The notes below the pieces were generated by a model. That model did no database searches and was not told the origin of the DNA. It worked only from the letters and a program-made list of their open reading frames with translations. Both the position numbers and the translations under genes were made by a program. This document shows positions 9,801 to 17,633 of a DNA stretch of 64,000 bases, piece by piece. This DNA comes from Pyxidicoccus sp. MSG2 (GTDB taxonomy: Bacteria > Myxococcota > Myxococcia > Myxococcales > Myxococcaceae). Every line of letters begins with the position of its first letter. Within the stretch, counting starts at the first letter, position 1. The stretch is taken from contig NZ_JAPNKC010000001.1 of NCBI RefSeq assembly GCF_026626705.1, forward strand, positions 6,032,001 through 6,096,000, written 5' to 3'.

Positions 9801-12589
9801 ATGTAGTAGGCCACGTTGTCCAGCTCCGCCAGCAGCCGCACGCAGGCCAGCAGCGCCGGGTCCTCCAGGCGCGGCGCGTCCAGCAGGTCCTCCACCGAGC
9901 GGCCCTTCATGAGCGGCCCCACCCGGGCCAGCTCCTCGGCGAGCGCCTGCGTGTAGTCGTGCTCCGGCAGCTCCACGCCGAACAGCCGCAGTCCCGACAG
10001 CGCCCACCGGAGCCCCTCGTCGAAGCGGGCGTTGATGGCATTCGCGAGCACCAGGAGGCAGTACAGGTTCGCCTGCTCCAGCCGCGAGGGCGCCAGCTCC
10101 AGCGCGGTGCGCACCAGCCTCCCGGCCAGCTCGAGGTCTCCCGAGAAGTACGCGCACTCCGCCGCCTCCTTGTGCAGGCGGAAGACCTGCTCCCGGCGCG
10201 CGTCCCACTGTTCCCTGGGGAGCAGCTCGATGCCGCGCAGCAGGTACACCAGCGCCGCGCCGAACGCCGCCGTTCCCTTGGCCTTGAGGCCCGCGCGGAA
10301 GTTGAGCTCGGCCAGCTCCAGCCCCTCCACGGTTTCGCCGGGCCGCTCCAGGCCCAGGTGGAGGTGGTCCACCGCCGCGAAGAGCCGCTCGTCGAGCAGG
10401 TCCCCCCTGGCCTCGCGCAGCAGCAGGCGCCCGGCCTCGCGGTGCACGTGCCGCCGCTCGTCCTCGGAGAGCAGGGCGTACGCCGCCTGGCGGATCCGGT
10501 CATGCGCGAAGACGTAGGTCGCCTCCCGCCCCGGGACGTCGGGCGCCGCGGGGTCTTCGCCGCGCGGGGGCCTGCCTCCCTCCCGCTCCGGGATGAGCAG
10601 TCCCTCGCGCAGGAGGTGCCAGAGCGCCGAGGCCGCGTCATCCCTGGAGTCATCCACCAGCGCGGACAACAGCGACAGCCGCACCCGGTCCCCCAGGCAG
10701 GAGGCGACCTTCAGGGCGCGCTGGGCCCGCTCCGGCAGTTGGCGGATGGTGGCCATCATCAGCTCCACCACGTTCTCCGTCACCTGCACCCGCGCCAGCC
10801 GGTCCAGGTCCCACTGCCACTCGCCACGCTCCAGGTCGAAGGTCAGCAGGCCGGACTGGTGGAGCAGCCGCATCAGCCGGGTGAGGAAGAGCGGGTTGCC
10901 GGCTGTCTTGCGCAAGAGGCAGTCCGCCAGCGGGCGGGCGCGCGCGGGGCCGCAGCGGAAGGTGTCGGCGCACAGCGCGGTGACGGCGGCCAGGTCCAAG
11001 GGGGCCAGCTCGAGCGTGCGGAAGGGCATCGCCTCCTCTTCGCGCAGGGACGCCAGCAGCCGGGACAGCGGGTGGTTCTCGTCCACCTCGCGCGGCCGGT
11101 ACGCGCCCACCACCAGGACGTGACACGACTCCGGGTCCGCGGCCAGGTGGTGGAGGAGTTGGAGCGAGCCGGGGTCCGCCCACTGCAGGTCCTCCAGGAA
11201 CAGCACCAGCACGTGCTCGGCGGACGCGAGCGCCTGGACGAAGGACTGGAAGACGAGCTGCAGTCGCGCCGTGGCCTCCACCGGCGCCAGCGGCAGGGGC
11301 GCGGGCTGTGGGCCCAGCAGCGCGTCCAGCTCCGGGATGATGTCGCTGATGACACGGCTGTTGGGGCCCAGCGCCGCGCGCAGCCGGCGCCGCCAGCCCT
11401 CGCGAGCCTCCGGGGGCTGTTCCTCCAGCCGGTGCATCAGTCCCTGGAAGGCCTCCACGAAGGCCGGGTAGGGCACATTGCCCCGGAGGATGGCGAACTT
11501 GCCGCTCAGCACGTGGTCTCCCGGCGCGGCGCGGCGGCCCAGCTCCCGGATGAGCTCCGACTTGCCGATGCCCGCCTCGCCCGCGAGCAGGACGCCCTCG
11601 CTGCGGCCGTGGCGCGCACGCTCCAGCGCCTCGCGCAGCCGCGCCAGCTCGCGCTCGCGGCCGTACAGGCGCGGGGGGAAGGTGAGCTGGCGGGCCAGGT
11701 CCACGCGGCCCAGCTCGAACGAGCCCACGGGCCCCGAGGCCTGCCGGCGCCGCGTCTCCAGCAGGTCCGCGAGGAGCGCCTCGGCGCTCTGGTAGCGCTC
11801 CTCCGGCATCTTCGCGAGCAGCTTCAGCACCAGGTCCGAGAGGATTTTCGGGACGGCGGGGTTGGCGAAGGCGGGCGGCACGGGCGGCTTCGCCAGGTGG
11901 GCGTGCACCAGCTCGGCCGGGTCCATGGACACGAAGGGCGGCAGCCCGGTGAGCAGCTCGTAGAAGGTGGCGCCCAGCGAGTAGAGGTCCGCGCGGTGGT
12001 CGATGGGGCGGTTCATCCGCCCGGTCTGCTCGGGGGCCACGTAGGGCAGGGCCCACTGCAATTCGCCCGGCATCTCGTGGCTGGGGGGCAGCCCGGCCAC
12101 GCGCGTGGCGAGGTCGAAGTCGACGACGGTGACGTGCCGGCTGCCGGCGCCCACCACCATGTTGGTGGGGTTGAGGTCGCGGTGGATGACGTGCTGCTGG
12201 TGCAGGCTGGCGATGATGCCGGCGAGCTGGAGGGCCAGTTCCAGGAAGGCGTCCATGGCCACCGGCCGGCGCCCCAGCCACTCCTGGAGGTTCTGCGGGC
12301 CGGCGTCCTCCAGGATGAGGGACGGCATGCTCGCCGCGTCCTCCTCCAGCGTCACCGGCCGCGAGACGCCGGGCACCTCGCCGTGGAGGGAGCGCAAGAG
12401 TGAGTACTCGTGGCGCAGCATGGCCACGCTGCCGGTGGCGAGCGGGCCGGCGCGCACCCGCTTGACGACCAGGGGCTCGCCGTCCTGCTTGAGGCCTCGC
12501 AGCACCACGTAGCGGCGCCCGCGGTGGATTTCCCGCAACCCCTCGTCACCACCGAGCGCCTGGAGCATCGCGCGACTCCCCACCTCCAT
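6812..12589 (-). CDS. Hybrid Ser/Thr kinase - AAA ATPase - TPR - GAF - histidine kinase
   Basis: A 1,925-residue signalling protein. Domains in order: protein kinase (about 20-275) with catalytic HRDLNPTN and DFD in place of DFG, as in this family; AAA_16-type ATPase with Walker A GEAGIGKS at about 338 and Walker B FLEDLQWAD; a long helical TPR-like region (about 600-1280); two GAF domains (about 1340-1480 and 1510-1665); HisKA with phospho-accepting His near 1695 (ASHELNTPL); and HATPase with LLNLLSNAIKFG and GLGLGLHLV. This fusion is known from myxobacteria and cyanobacteria (HstK type). No transmembrane segment is evident, so a cytoplasmic sensor is likely. No receiver or response regulator is adjacent. 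AAGGAGG just upstream fixes the ATG. Confidence 0.95.
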   Translation of the reverse strand: MEVGSRAMLQALGGDEGLREIHRGRRYVVLRGLKQDGEPLVVKRVRAGPLATGSVAMLRHEYSLLRSLHGEVPGVSRPVTLEEDAASMPSLILEDAGPQNLQEWLGRRPVAMDAFLELALQLAGIIASLHQQHVIHRDLNPTNMVVGAGSRHVTVVDFDLATRVAGLPPSHEMPGELQWALPYVAPEQTGRMNRPIDHRADLYSLGATFYELLTGLPPFVSMDPAELVHAHLAKPPVPPAFANPAVPKILSDLVLKLLAKMPEERYQSAEALLADLLETRRRQASGPVGSFELGRVDLARQLTFPPRLYGRERELARLREALERARHGRSEGVLLAGEAGIGKSELIRELGRRAAPGDHVLSGKFAILRGNVPYPAFVEAFQGLMHRLEEQPPEAREGWRRRLRAALGPNSRVISDIIPELDALLGPQPAPLPLAPVEATARLQLVFQSFVQALASAEHVLVLFLEDLQWADPGSLQLLHHLAADPESCHVLVVGAYRPREVDENHPLSRLLASLREEEAMPFRTLELAPLDLAAVTALCADTFRCGPARARPLADCLLRKTAGNPLFLTRLMRLLHQSGLLTFDLERGEWQWDLDRLARVQVTENVVELMMATIRQLPERAQRALKVASCLGDRVRLSLLSALVDDSRDDAASALWHLLREGLLIPEREGGRPPRGEDPAAPDVPGREATYVFAHDRIRQAAYALLSEDERRHVHREAGRLLLREARGDLLDERLFAAVDHLHLGLERPGETVEGLELAELNFRAGLKAKGTAAFGAALVYLLRGIELLPREQWDARREQVFRLHKEAAECAYFSGDLELAGRLVRTALELAPSRLEQANLYCLLVLANAINARFDEGLRWALSGLRLFGVELPEHDYTQALAEELARVGPLMKGRSVEDLLDAPRLEDPALLACVRLLAELDNVAYYIHPELFALVNTRALNLTLEHGNSPWAPVVYGGHGMMLSMGAGDPVSGHAFASMAAELGRRQGDPRQECRALVSLLSLNHWVMPLRANPPLVRRAFAVGLAGGDLHFAGYALITGINTELAMGTELPRVLASVETCLSFLRKCGDVPMQDTATLLRQTIRALQGHTHRPARFDDDDFDEAAFLAAKEVAPLNRGFHAILRLFVAYLLGDFDEAWRLSEVAGRLIVHIRGSHRISRHNVVTSLLLAARCGDGSDTRAEALARIAANQRQLGAWAERCPENFRHKHQLVAAEVARLEGRHVEAMALYDAAIDGAHAEGFLQDEALGNELAGRYYHALGRKRFAALHLRAALEGFARWGAWAKVSLLEEEFPDLKSLGGRAWSGPAAPSENEGPQGAALDLRSLLKASATLVGEVVLDRLLEKLMAVCLESAGATRGALVLEEATTLVVRAQGTVSEPVSLEHTPLVSASTVPATLVEHAWLTGETLVLGDAAHQGRFVTDPRVVQRAVKSALAVPIQRQARTVGVLYLENDLATHAFTSERVGVLRTLSSQLAISLENSQLFERLNVEVRERRKAEATVRFLAESGLALAESLDLELTLAKATRMVVPFLADWCMFIVAEDDGRVRVAASAHADPEKEVGMRELLAKYPPDWNSPASIMGVLRTGRPLLRAELTAEVLAEAGQGPEYVTGILSLGTRTAMHVPLTSRGKTLGVITLATGAAGRHYGEADLDLAQELARRVAVCIDNARLYRAAQDAVRLRDEFLSVASHELNTPLTSLRLMVQSLKRHAPAGLPEAAVRALRTVDGQSLRLATLIEELLDVSRLHAGRLDLNLERVDLRDVIHRVATRLREPLERAGCALEVHVEGSIPGRWDAMRLGQVLLNLLSNAIKFGAGKPILLEAGVEHDTAWLRVRDRGIGIAPDRLPHIFDRFERAVSVRAYGGLGLGLHLVREILTALGGSIQVESTVGVGTTFTVELPCVGPPQEESGFPAVTAAAPAP

Positions 12590-12789
12590 CCATTCTCCTC
12601 CTTGAGGATTTGGATGGTGGGGCGCCGGAGCACTCCCGGGAGCCGTTGCCCGGGCGCTCGCCAGCGGTGTCGCGGGGTGTTCTTGCCAGCGGGGCGCTGG
12701 CTTCCCACCTCCCCTTCATGACGGTGCTGCCAGAAGGGCTGTGCTACCTGCCCATATGCATGGCGTGGTGGGCCGGTGCGTGAGGCGGG

Positions 12790-13854
12790 CTACCCCACGC
12801 GCCGCAGGCCCGCCAGGTCCTCCGGCCGCAGGGCCCAGCGCGGCGGGGGGGGTGGCGTGGTGAGGGTGCCCGTCTGCACCGCCGGGAAGCCCTCCACCCG
12901 CGCGCCGTCCGGGAAGCTGGAGAGCGGCTTCACCAGGCTGCCCGCGCTCACGATGCAGCCCCGGCCCAGGCGGCTGCCGTCGCAGAGGATGGCGCCCGGC
13001 TCCACCAGGGTGCCGGCGCCCACGTGGCAGCCGTGCACCATGCAGCCCGGGCCGATGATGACGCCGTCCTCCAGCACCAATCCGCTGCTGTCCTGTGGCA
13101 GGTGCAACACGGTATTCGAAAGCACCTGCACACCCGCGCCGATGCGCACCGGCCCCTCGGAGTCGCCGACAATCTTCACCCCGGGCCCGATGATGCAGCC
13201 GGGACCGATGACCACGTCGCCGGACACCTCGGCGGTGGAGAAGAGGGTGGCCGTCGGGTGGACGAGCGGGTGCTTGTCCCGATACGTGTAGAGCTGTCCC
13301 ATGGGGGCATCCTCGGCGCGGTCTCTCGCGGAAAAGGCGGTGAGGGGCTGGCCGGGCAGGGAGAGATTGCCGCCGCGCAGCCGCCGCAGTCGCTCCAGGT
13401 CGTCGGCGGTGGCGCGGCGGAGGAGCTGGCCGGGTCGGCCCTCCACCACCGACTCGTCCGGTACCACCATGCCGGAGGGAATGACGGTGCCCTCACCCAC
13501 GAGGCAGCGCGCGCCCACGCGGGCGAAGGGCATGAGGATGGCGCCGCTGCCCACCTCGGACAGCGCCCCCACCTCCGCGCCCAGCACGACGCAGCGGTGG
13601 CCGAGCACCGCCCGCTCGCCCACGATGACGGGGTGCTCGGACGCGCCGGTGACGGTGGCATTCTCCAGCACGGCCGCGCCCGCCCCCAGCCGCACGGAGC
13701 CCCCATGGGAGCGAATCACCGCGCCCTGGGCGATGACGGCGCCAGGGCCCAGGTGGAGTGTCCCCAGGACCCGGGCGCTGCTGGCCAGACTGAAGTGCGC
13801 GGCCCCCCCGGTGGGTGCCCCGGGCGGGCTCACGGGTAGCAGGCTGATTCCCAT
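12790..13854 (-). CDS. Tandem left-handed beta-helix (hexapeptide repeat) protein, gamma-carbonic-anhydrase-like
   Basis: A 354-residue protein of two hexapeptide-repeat halves (about 25-150 and 200-320), each resembling a whole gamma-carbonic anhydrase/YrdA protein including the GSLVKP/GTVIPS turn and the G-x-P closing segment. The first half retains GHRC but lacks the usual LHG; the second retains NTVLHLP and MVHGCHVG. Metal binding may therefore be split or lost, and I make no claim of carbonic anhydrase activity. Alternatives are an acyltransferase-like scaffold or sugar-nucleotide modifying protein. It is read divergently from the MATE exporter. Confidence 0.8.
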   Translation of the reverse strand: MGISLLPVSPPGAPTGGAAHFSLASSARVLGTLHLGPGAVIAQGAVIRSHGGSVRLGAGAAVLENATVTGASEHPVIVGERAVLGHRCVVLGAEVGALSEVGSGAILMPFARVGARCLVGEGTVIPSGMVVPDESVVEGRPGQLLRRATADDLERLRRLRGGNLSLPGQPLTAFSARDRAEDAPMGQLYTYRDKHPLVHPTATLFSTAEVSGDVVIGPGCIIGPGVKIVGDSEGPVRIGAGVQVLSNTVLHLPQDSSGLVLEDGVIIGPGCMVHGCHVGAGTLVEPGAILCDGSRLGRGCIVSAGSLVKPLSSFPDGARVEGFPAVQTGTLTTPPPPPRWALRPEDLAGLRRVG

Positions 13855-14157
13855 TGTGTGAGCACCCTACACCCGGCCCTCCGACTTAAAGACGGCCCTC
13901 CGGCGCAGGTAGGCTGTCGGCCCCCCGACGCTTGGACGGATCGCCTCGCCTTCAGGTCCAGGGTCGGGCGGTGAATCCTCGGGGTTTCCCCTCAGGCGGT
14001 CAGGCGTGCCGCGCAGCGCTCGCCCGGCCGCGGGGTGGATCAGCGGCCAGGACTCACCCGGGGTCCGGGTCGCACGCACCGGGTCAGGCGACGGCGGCAG
14101 TCCCGTCCCTGGACGCCGTCGGACCTTCCTGACACAAGGTCGGCACGGAGGCATGCA
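13855..14157. other. Divergent intergenic region, no gene seen
   Basis: A 303-bp G+C-rich spacer between the beta-helix gene and the MATE gene. Two copies of GGCCCTCCG lie near the left end, before and after a short A+T-rich TTAAAGA. No clear promoter, RNA gene or coding frame with a ribosome-binding site is visible. Confidence 0.4.
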
Positions 14158-15618
14158 ATGTCGTCGGATACATCTCCCGCCGGTGCGGAGCCGTCGCCGG
14201 TGGTCGAGGCCGGAGGTCTGCCCGAGGTGGCGGCCCCCGGGCTGTGGACGTCCTTGAAGGAGGCCGTCCACGGGACGCGGCAGGACCTCACCCGGCTGCC
14301 GATACGGCGGGCCATCTTCCTGCTCTCCGTGCCCATGGTGCTGGAGATGGTGATGGAGTCCGTCTTCGCCGTGGTGGACGTCTTCTTCGTCGGCCGCCTG
14401 GGCGCGGACGCGGTGGCGACGGTGGGGCTGACGGAGTCGCTGCTCACCATCATCTACGCGGCGGCCATGGGGCTGAGCATCGGCGCCACGGCCCTGGTGT
14501 CCCGGCGCATCGGCGAGGGAGACCCGGAGCGCGCCGCGCGCACCGCGGTGCAGGCCATTGGCCTGGGCGTCGCGCTCGCAATCCCCATCGCCGTGGCGGG
14601 CGTCGTCTTCGCGCGGCCGCTGATGGCGCTGATGGGCGGCTCGCCGTGGGTGCTGGAGCACGGCGTGCGCTACACGCAGGTGATGCTGGGCGGCATGGGC
14701 AGCGTGCTGCTGCTCTTCCTCATCAACGCCATCTTCCGCGGCGCCGGGGACGCGGCCATCTCCATGCGCGTGCTGTGGCTGGCCAACGCCATCAACATCG
14801 TCCTCGCCCCCATGCTCATCTTCGGCGTGGGTCCCTTCCCGGAGCTGGGCGTCATGGGCGCGGCGGTGGCCACGACCTTCGGCCGCAGCTGCGGCGTGGC
14901 GTACCAGCTCTACCGGCTGGTGCGCGGGGACGGTCGGCTGAAGCTGCGGCGCGAGCACCTGAAGCTGGAGCCGGGGACGATGCTGGCCATGCTGAAGCTG
15001 TCCGGCGCGGGCACCGCGCAGGCGCTGGTGAACACCACCAGCTGGGTGGTGCTGGCGCGCATCGTCGCGACGTTCGGCAGCGCGGCGGTGGCGGGCTACA
15101 CCATCGCCCTGCGCATCGTCCTCTTCGCGCTGCTGCCCTCGTGGGGCTTGAGCAACGCGGCCACCACGCTGGTGGGGCAGAGCCTGGGCGCGCGGCAGCC
15201 GGAGCGCGGTGAGCAGGCGGTGTGGACGGCGGCCCGCCTCAACGCCATCTTCCTGGGCACGGTGGGGCTCGTGTTCTTCGTCACCGCGGAGCCGCTGGTG
15301 GCGGCCTTCGCCCGCGAGCCGGAGGTCGTCTCCCACGCGTCCCACGCGCTGCGCATCATCAGCGGCGGCTTCCTCTTCTATGCCTTCGGCATGGTGCTGT
15401 CGCAGGCCTTCAACGGCGCGGGGGACACCACCACGCCCACCCTCCTCAACATCTGCTGCTTCTGGCTGCTGGAGGTGCCCCTGGCCTGGGTGCTCGCCGG
15501 GCCGGTGGGGATGGGGCCCTCGGGCGTCTTCCTGTCCATCGCCGTCGCCTTCTCCGTGCTGGCGGTGGCGGCGGTCATCCTCTTCCGGCGCGGCACCTGG
15601 AAACATCGCGAGGTCTGA
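14158..15618 (+). CDS. MATE family multidrug/sodium-type efflux transporter
   Basis: A 486-residue inner-membrane exporter with about twelve hydrophobic helices in two related halves, as in NorM/DinF-type MATE proteins. Each half opens with the family's typical pattern: PMVLEMVMESVFAVVDVFFVGRLG in the first (from about residue 60), and LKLSGAGTAQALVNTTSWVVL in the second. FNGAGDT-type turns are present in both (IFRGAGDA, FNGAGDTTTP). A 50-residue hydrophilic N-terminal extension precedes the first helix. The ATG has GGAGG seven bases upstream. Only six bases separate it from the following lipoprotein gene, so they are likely co-transcribed. Substrate unknown. Confidence 0.92.
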   Translation: MSSDTSPAGAEPSPVVEAGGLPEVAAPGLWTSLKEAVHGTRQDLTRLPIRRAIFLLSVPMVLEMVMESVFAVVDVFFVGRLGADAVATVGLTESLLTIIYAAAMGLSIGATALVSRRIGEGDPERAARTAVQAIGLGVALAIPIAVAGVVFARPLMALMGGSPWVLEHGVRYTQVMLGGMGSVLLLFLINAIFRGAGDAAISMRVLWLANAINIVLAPMLIFGVGPFPELGVMGAAVATTFGRSCGVAYQLYRLVRGDGRLKLRREHLKLEPGTMLAMLKLSGAGTAQALVNTTSWVVLARIVATFGSAAVAGYTIALRIVLFALLPSWGLSNAATTLVGQSLGARQPERGEQAVWTAARLNAIFLGTVGLVFFVTAEPLVAAFAREPEVVSHASHALRIISGGFLFYAFGMVLSQAFNGAGDTTTPTLLNICCFWLLEVPLAWVLAGPVGMGPSGVFLSIAVAFSVLAVAAVILFRRGTWKHREV

Positions 15619-15624
15619 AGCCCC

Positions 15625-17481
15625 ATGTCCCTCCAGCTCCTCCCGAGCATCCTGGCGTGCGGGCTCGTCCTGGCCGCGTGTGGCTCCACCGTGGAGTTGC
15701 CGGACGACGCGGAGGCGTGCGCCGGCATCCGGTGCACGGCGGGCAGGTGCTTCTCCAACGGCGGTCAGCCCCAGTGCCGCTGCGGTGAGTGGGAGACCGC
15801 GGCCGGGGTGGACTGCGAGGTCAGCGCCTTCGAGGCGCCGGATGACCACGGGGCCTCTCCCGCGGACGCCACCGTGTTGACGCTGCCCATGGCCGCGCGG
15901 ACGGCCGAGCTCCAGGTCGGCCGGCGCTCGGAGCTGAGGGACAGGGACCTCTTCGCCTTCACCGCCCAGGCGCGCCACGCGTACGCCTTCCGCTGCGGGC
16001 GGGTGAAGCTGGAGGAGTGCACGCTGCGCCTGCTGGACGCCTCGGGCCACCAGGCCCCGCTCACCGTGAGCCGGTTGCTGGAGGACGGCAGGGTGACGTG
16101 GGTGGGCGTGGCCCGGCCGGAGACGGCGGGCACCTGGTACGTGGAGGTGAGCAACGAGACGTTCGAGGGCAGCTACACGTATCAGCTGCTGGACCTGGGC
16201 GCGGACGACCATGGCGACAGCCGCGAGGACGCCACGAGGCTCCAGGCCCTCCGCGAGCCCATCGCCTTCCCGGTGACGCACAGCACGCCGGGGGACCGTG
16301 ACGTCTTCACCTTCCGCGCCGTCGCGGGCCAGGGCTACCGCTTCAGCTGCGAGCAGTCGAACGCCATCTACCATGAGCTGAGGCTGACGACGGCGGGCGG
16401 GCGGGTGCTGGAGGTCCTCCCGCAGTTCGCGGTGGGCCGGGCCGCCGTCGGAGCGATGGCGACGGGGACGGAGGACTGGTTCGTGGAGCTGCTCGTCTCG
16501 TCCGGAACGTTCCCGGTGACGTCCTCCTGCCGGCTCGACGACCTGGGTCCCGACGAGCACGCGGACGGAGTGGAGGGCGCCACGCCGCTGATGCCCGGCT
16601 TCCCGGTGTCCGTCACCTTCCAGTCGAGGGCCGACACGGACGTGCTCTCCTTCACCGGTGAGCCCGGCCACATCTACACGCTGAAGTCGGGAGGGGCGGA
16701 CGAGTGCGAGGCGAGGGTGACCGACGCCGCCGGGGTGCCGCTGGCCCTGGGCAGCTCCGGCTCGCTGAGCTTCGAGCCGGTGGTGCAGGGGACGTACTAC
16801 CTCGTCCTGGCGCGGGGCTCCGCCTGGCTGCCTTCCTTCTTCCTCACGTGGGTGGACCTGGGGCCGGACGACCACGGCGACACGCCGGAGACCGCCACCT
16901 TCATCGGACAGGCGGCCGTCGCCACCGGCCGGTTCGAGTCGCCGCTGGATACGGACGCCATCGCCTTCTCCACCGAGGCCGGGGGCATCTACCGCGTCGA
17001 CTGCGAGCCCGCGTGTGACATGTCCCTGGACACGCAGGGTCGCGTCCCGGCGGGCTTCGCCCAACTGGGGCCCGGACGGTACCTGGTCCACTCGTCGTGG
17101 CTGGAGCGCCGCACGCTCCTGCTCCGACCCCTGCCCGGCATCGAGAGCTTCACCCTGTGGTTGACGAAGGTGGCCACCGACGATTACGGCGACAGCGCCC
17201 TCGACGCGACACCGCTCACGCTGCCGGCCACCGTGTCCGGAATCCTCCATACGGGCGTGGACGAAGACGTCTTCACGGCGCAGTTGGTGATGCGGCGCCG
17301 GTATCAGTTGTCCATGACGGTGAGCGGGCTCCCGATAACGGTGACCGACCCGAATGGCTCCCTGATGTGGTTGTTCGGTGACGGGTTCACCACGAATGGC
17401 GCCGGCACGTACGTCATGCGGGTCCACGGGGGCGCGGGCCTGACGCAGCAGCCGTGGCGCTTCACGCTGCGCGAGCAGTGA
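15625..17481 (+). CDS. Lipoprotein with EGF-like Cys cluster and repeated PPC-like domains (paralogue 1)
   Basis: A 618-residue predicted lipoprotein (lipobox LAAC at about residues 16-19). A Cys-rich segment of about 35 residues (CxGxRCTAGRCFSN, CRCGEW) follows, then about five beta-rich repeats of about 110 residues, each ending in a DLGxDDHGD-type linker followed by an Ala-Thr pair. Each repeat has the D-x-D-x-F-x-F signature of PPC-like modules. No catalytic site is apparent, so a surface-binding or scaffold role is inferred. It is co-directional with and closely follows the MATE gene. Same length as, and paralogous to, the next gene. Confidence 0.75.
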   Translation: MSLQLLPSILACGLVLAACGSTVELPDDAEACAGIRCTAGRCFSNGGQPQCRCGEWETAAGVDCEVSAFEAPDDHGASPADATVLTLPMAARTAELQVGRRSELRDRDLFAFTAQARHAYAFRCGRVKLEECTLRLLDASGHQAPLTVSRLLEDGRVTWVGVARPETAGTWYVEVSNETFEGSYTYQLLDLGADDHGDSREDATRLQALREPIAFPVTHSTPGDRDVFTFRAVAGQGYRFSCEQSNAIYHELRLTTAGGRVLEVLPQFAVGRAAVGAMATGTEDWFVELLVSSGTFPVTSSCRLDDLGPDEHADGVEGATPLMPGFPVSVTFQSRADTDVLSFTGEPGHIYTLKSGGADECEARVTDAAGVPLALGSSGSLSFEPVVQGTYYLVLARGSAWLPSFFLTWVDLGPDDHGDTPETATFIGQAAVATGRFESPLDTDAIAFSTEAGGIYRVDCEPACDMSLDTQGRVPAGFAQLGPGRYLVHSSWLERRTLLLRPLPGIESFTLWLTKVATDDYGDSALDATPLTLPATVSGILHTGVDEDVFTAQLVMRRRYQLSMTVSGLPITVTDPNGSLMWLFGDGFTTNGAGTYVMRVHGGAGLTQQPWRFTLREQ

Positions 17482-17508
17482 GCGCGGGCCATCACTCCGG
17501 ACGCCACT

Positions 17509-17529
17509 GCCACCCGGCCGACGGGTGGC
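17509..17529 (+). terminator. Hairpin downstream of lipoprotein paralogue 1
   Basis: Perfect 8-bp stem GCCACCCG/CGGGTGGC with a 5-base loop, 27 bases after the stop codon. It lacks a U-tract. It suggests that paralogue 2 may have its own promoter in the remaining ~100 bp. Confidence 0.45.
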
Positions 17530-17633
17530 GTGTGCGCTGGGGAACAGGGGCCGCCGCCGCGCGGGTGCGGCGCGTTGGCGGGGCGCGGGGCCATTCATAG
17601 CTCCAGTGCGCGCCGTCAACCCGAGGTCCGCAC

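Noticed and set aside
13867-17619. Very long minus-strand open frame (1,250 codons) opposite the MATE and lipoprotein genes
   Set aside because: The plus-strand MATE and lipoprotein genes have clear families, signals and ribosome-binding sites. The antisense frame is open only because high G+C removes stop codons.
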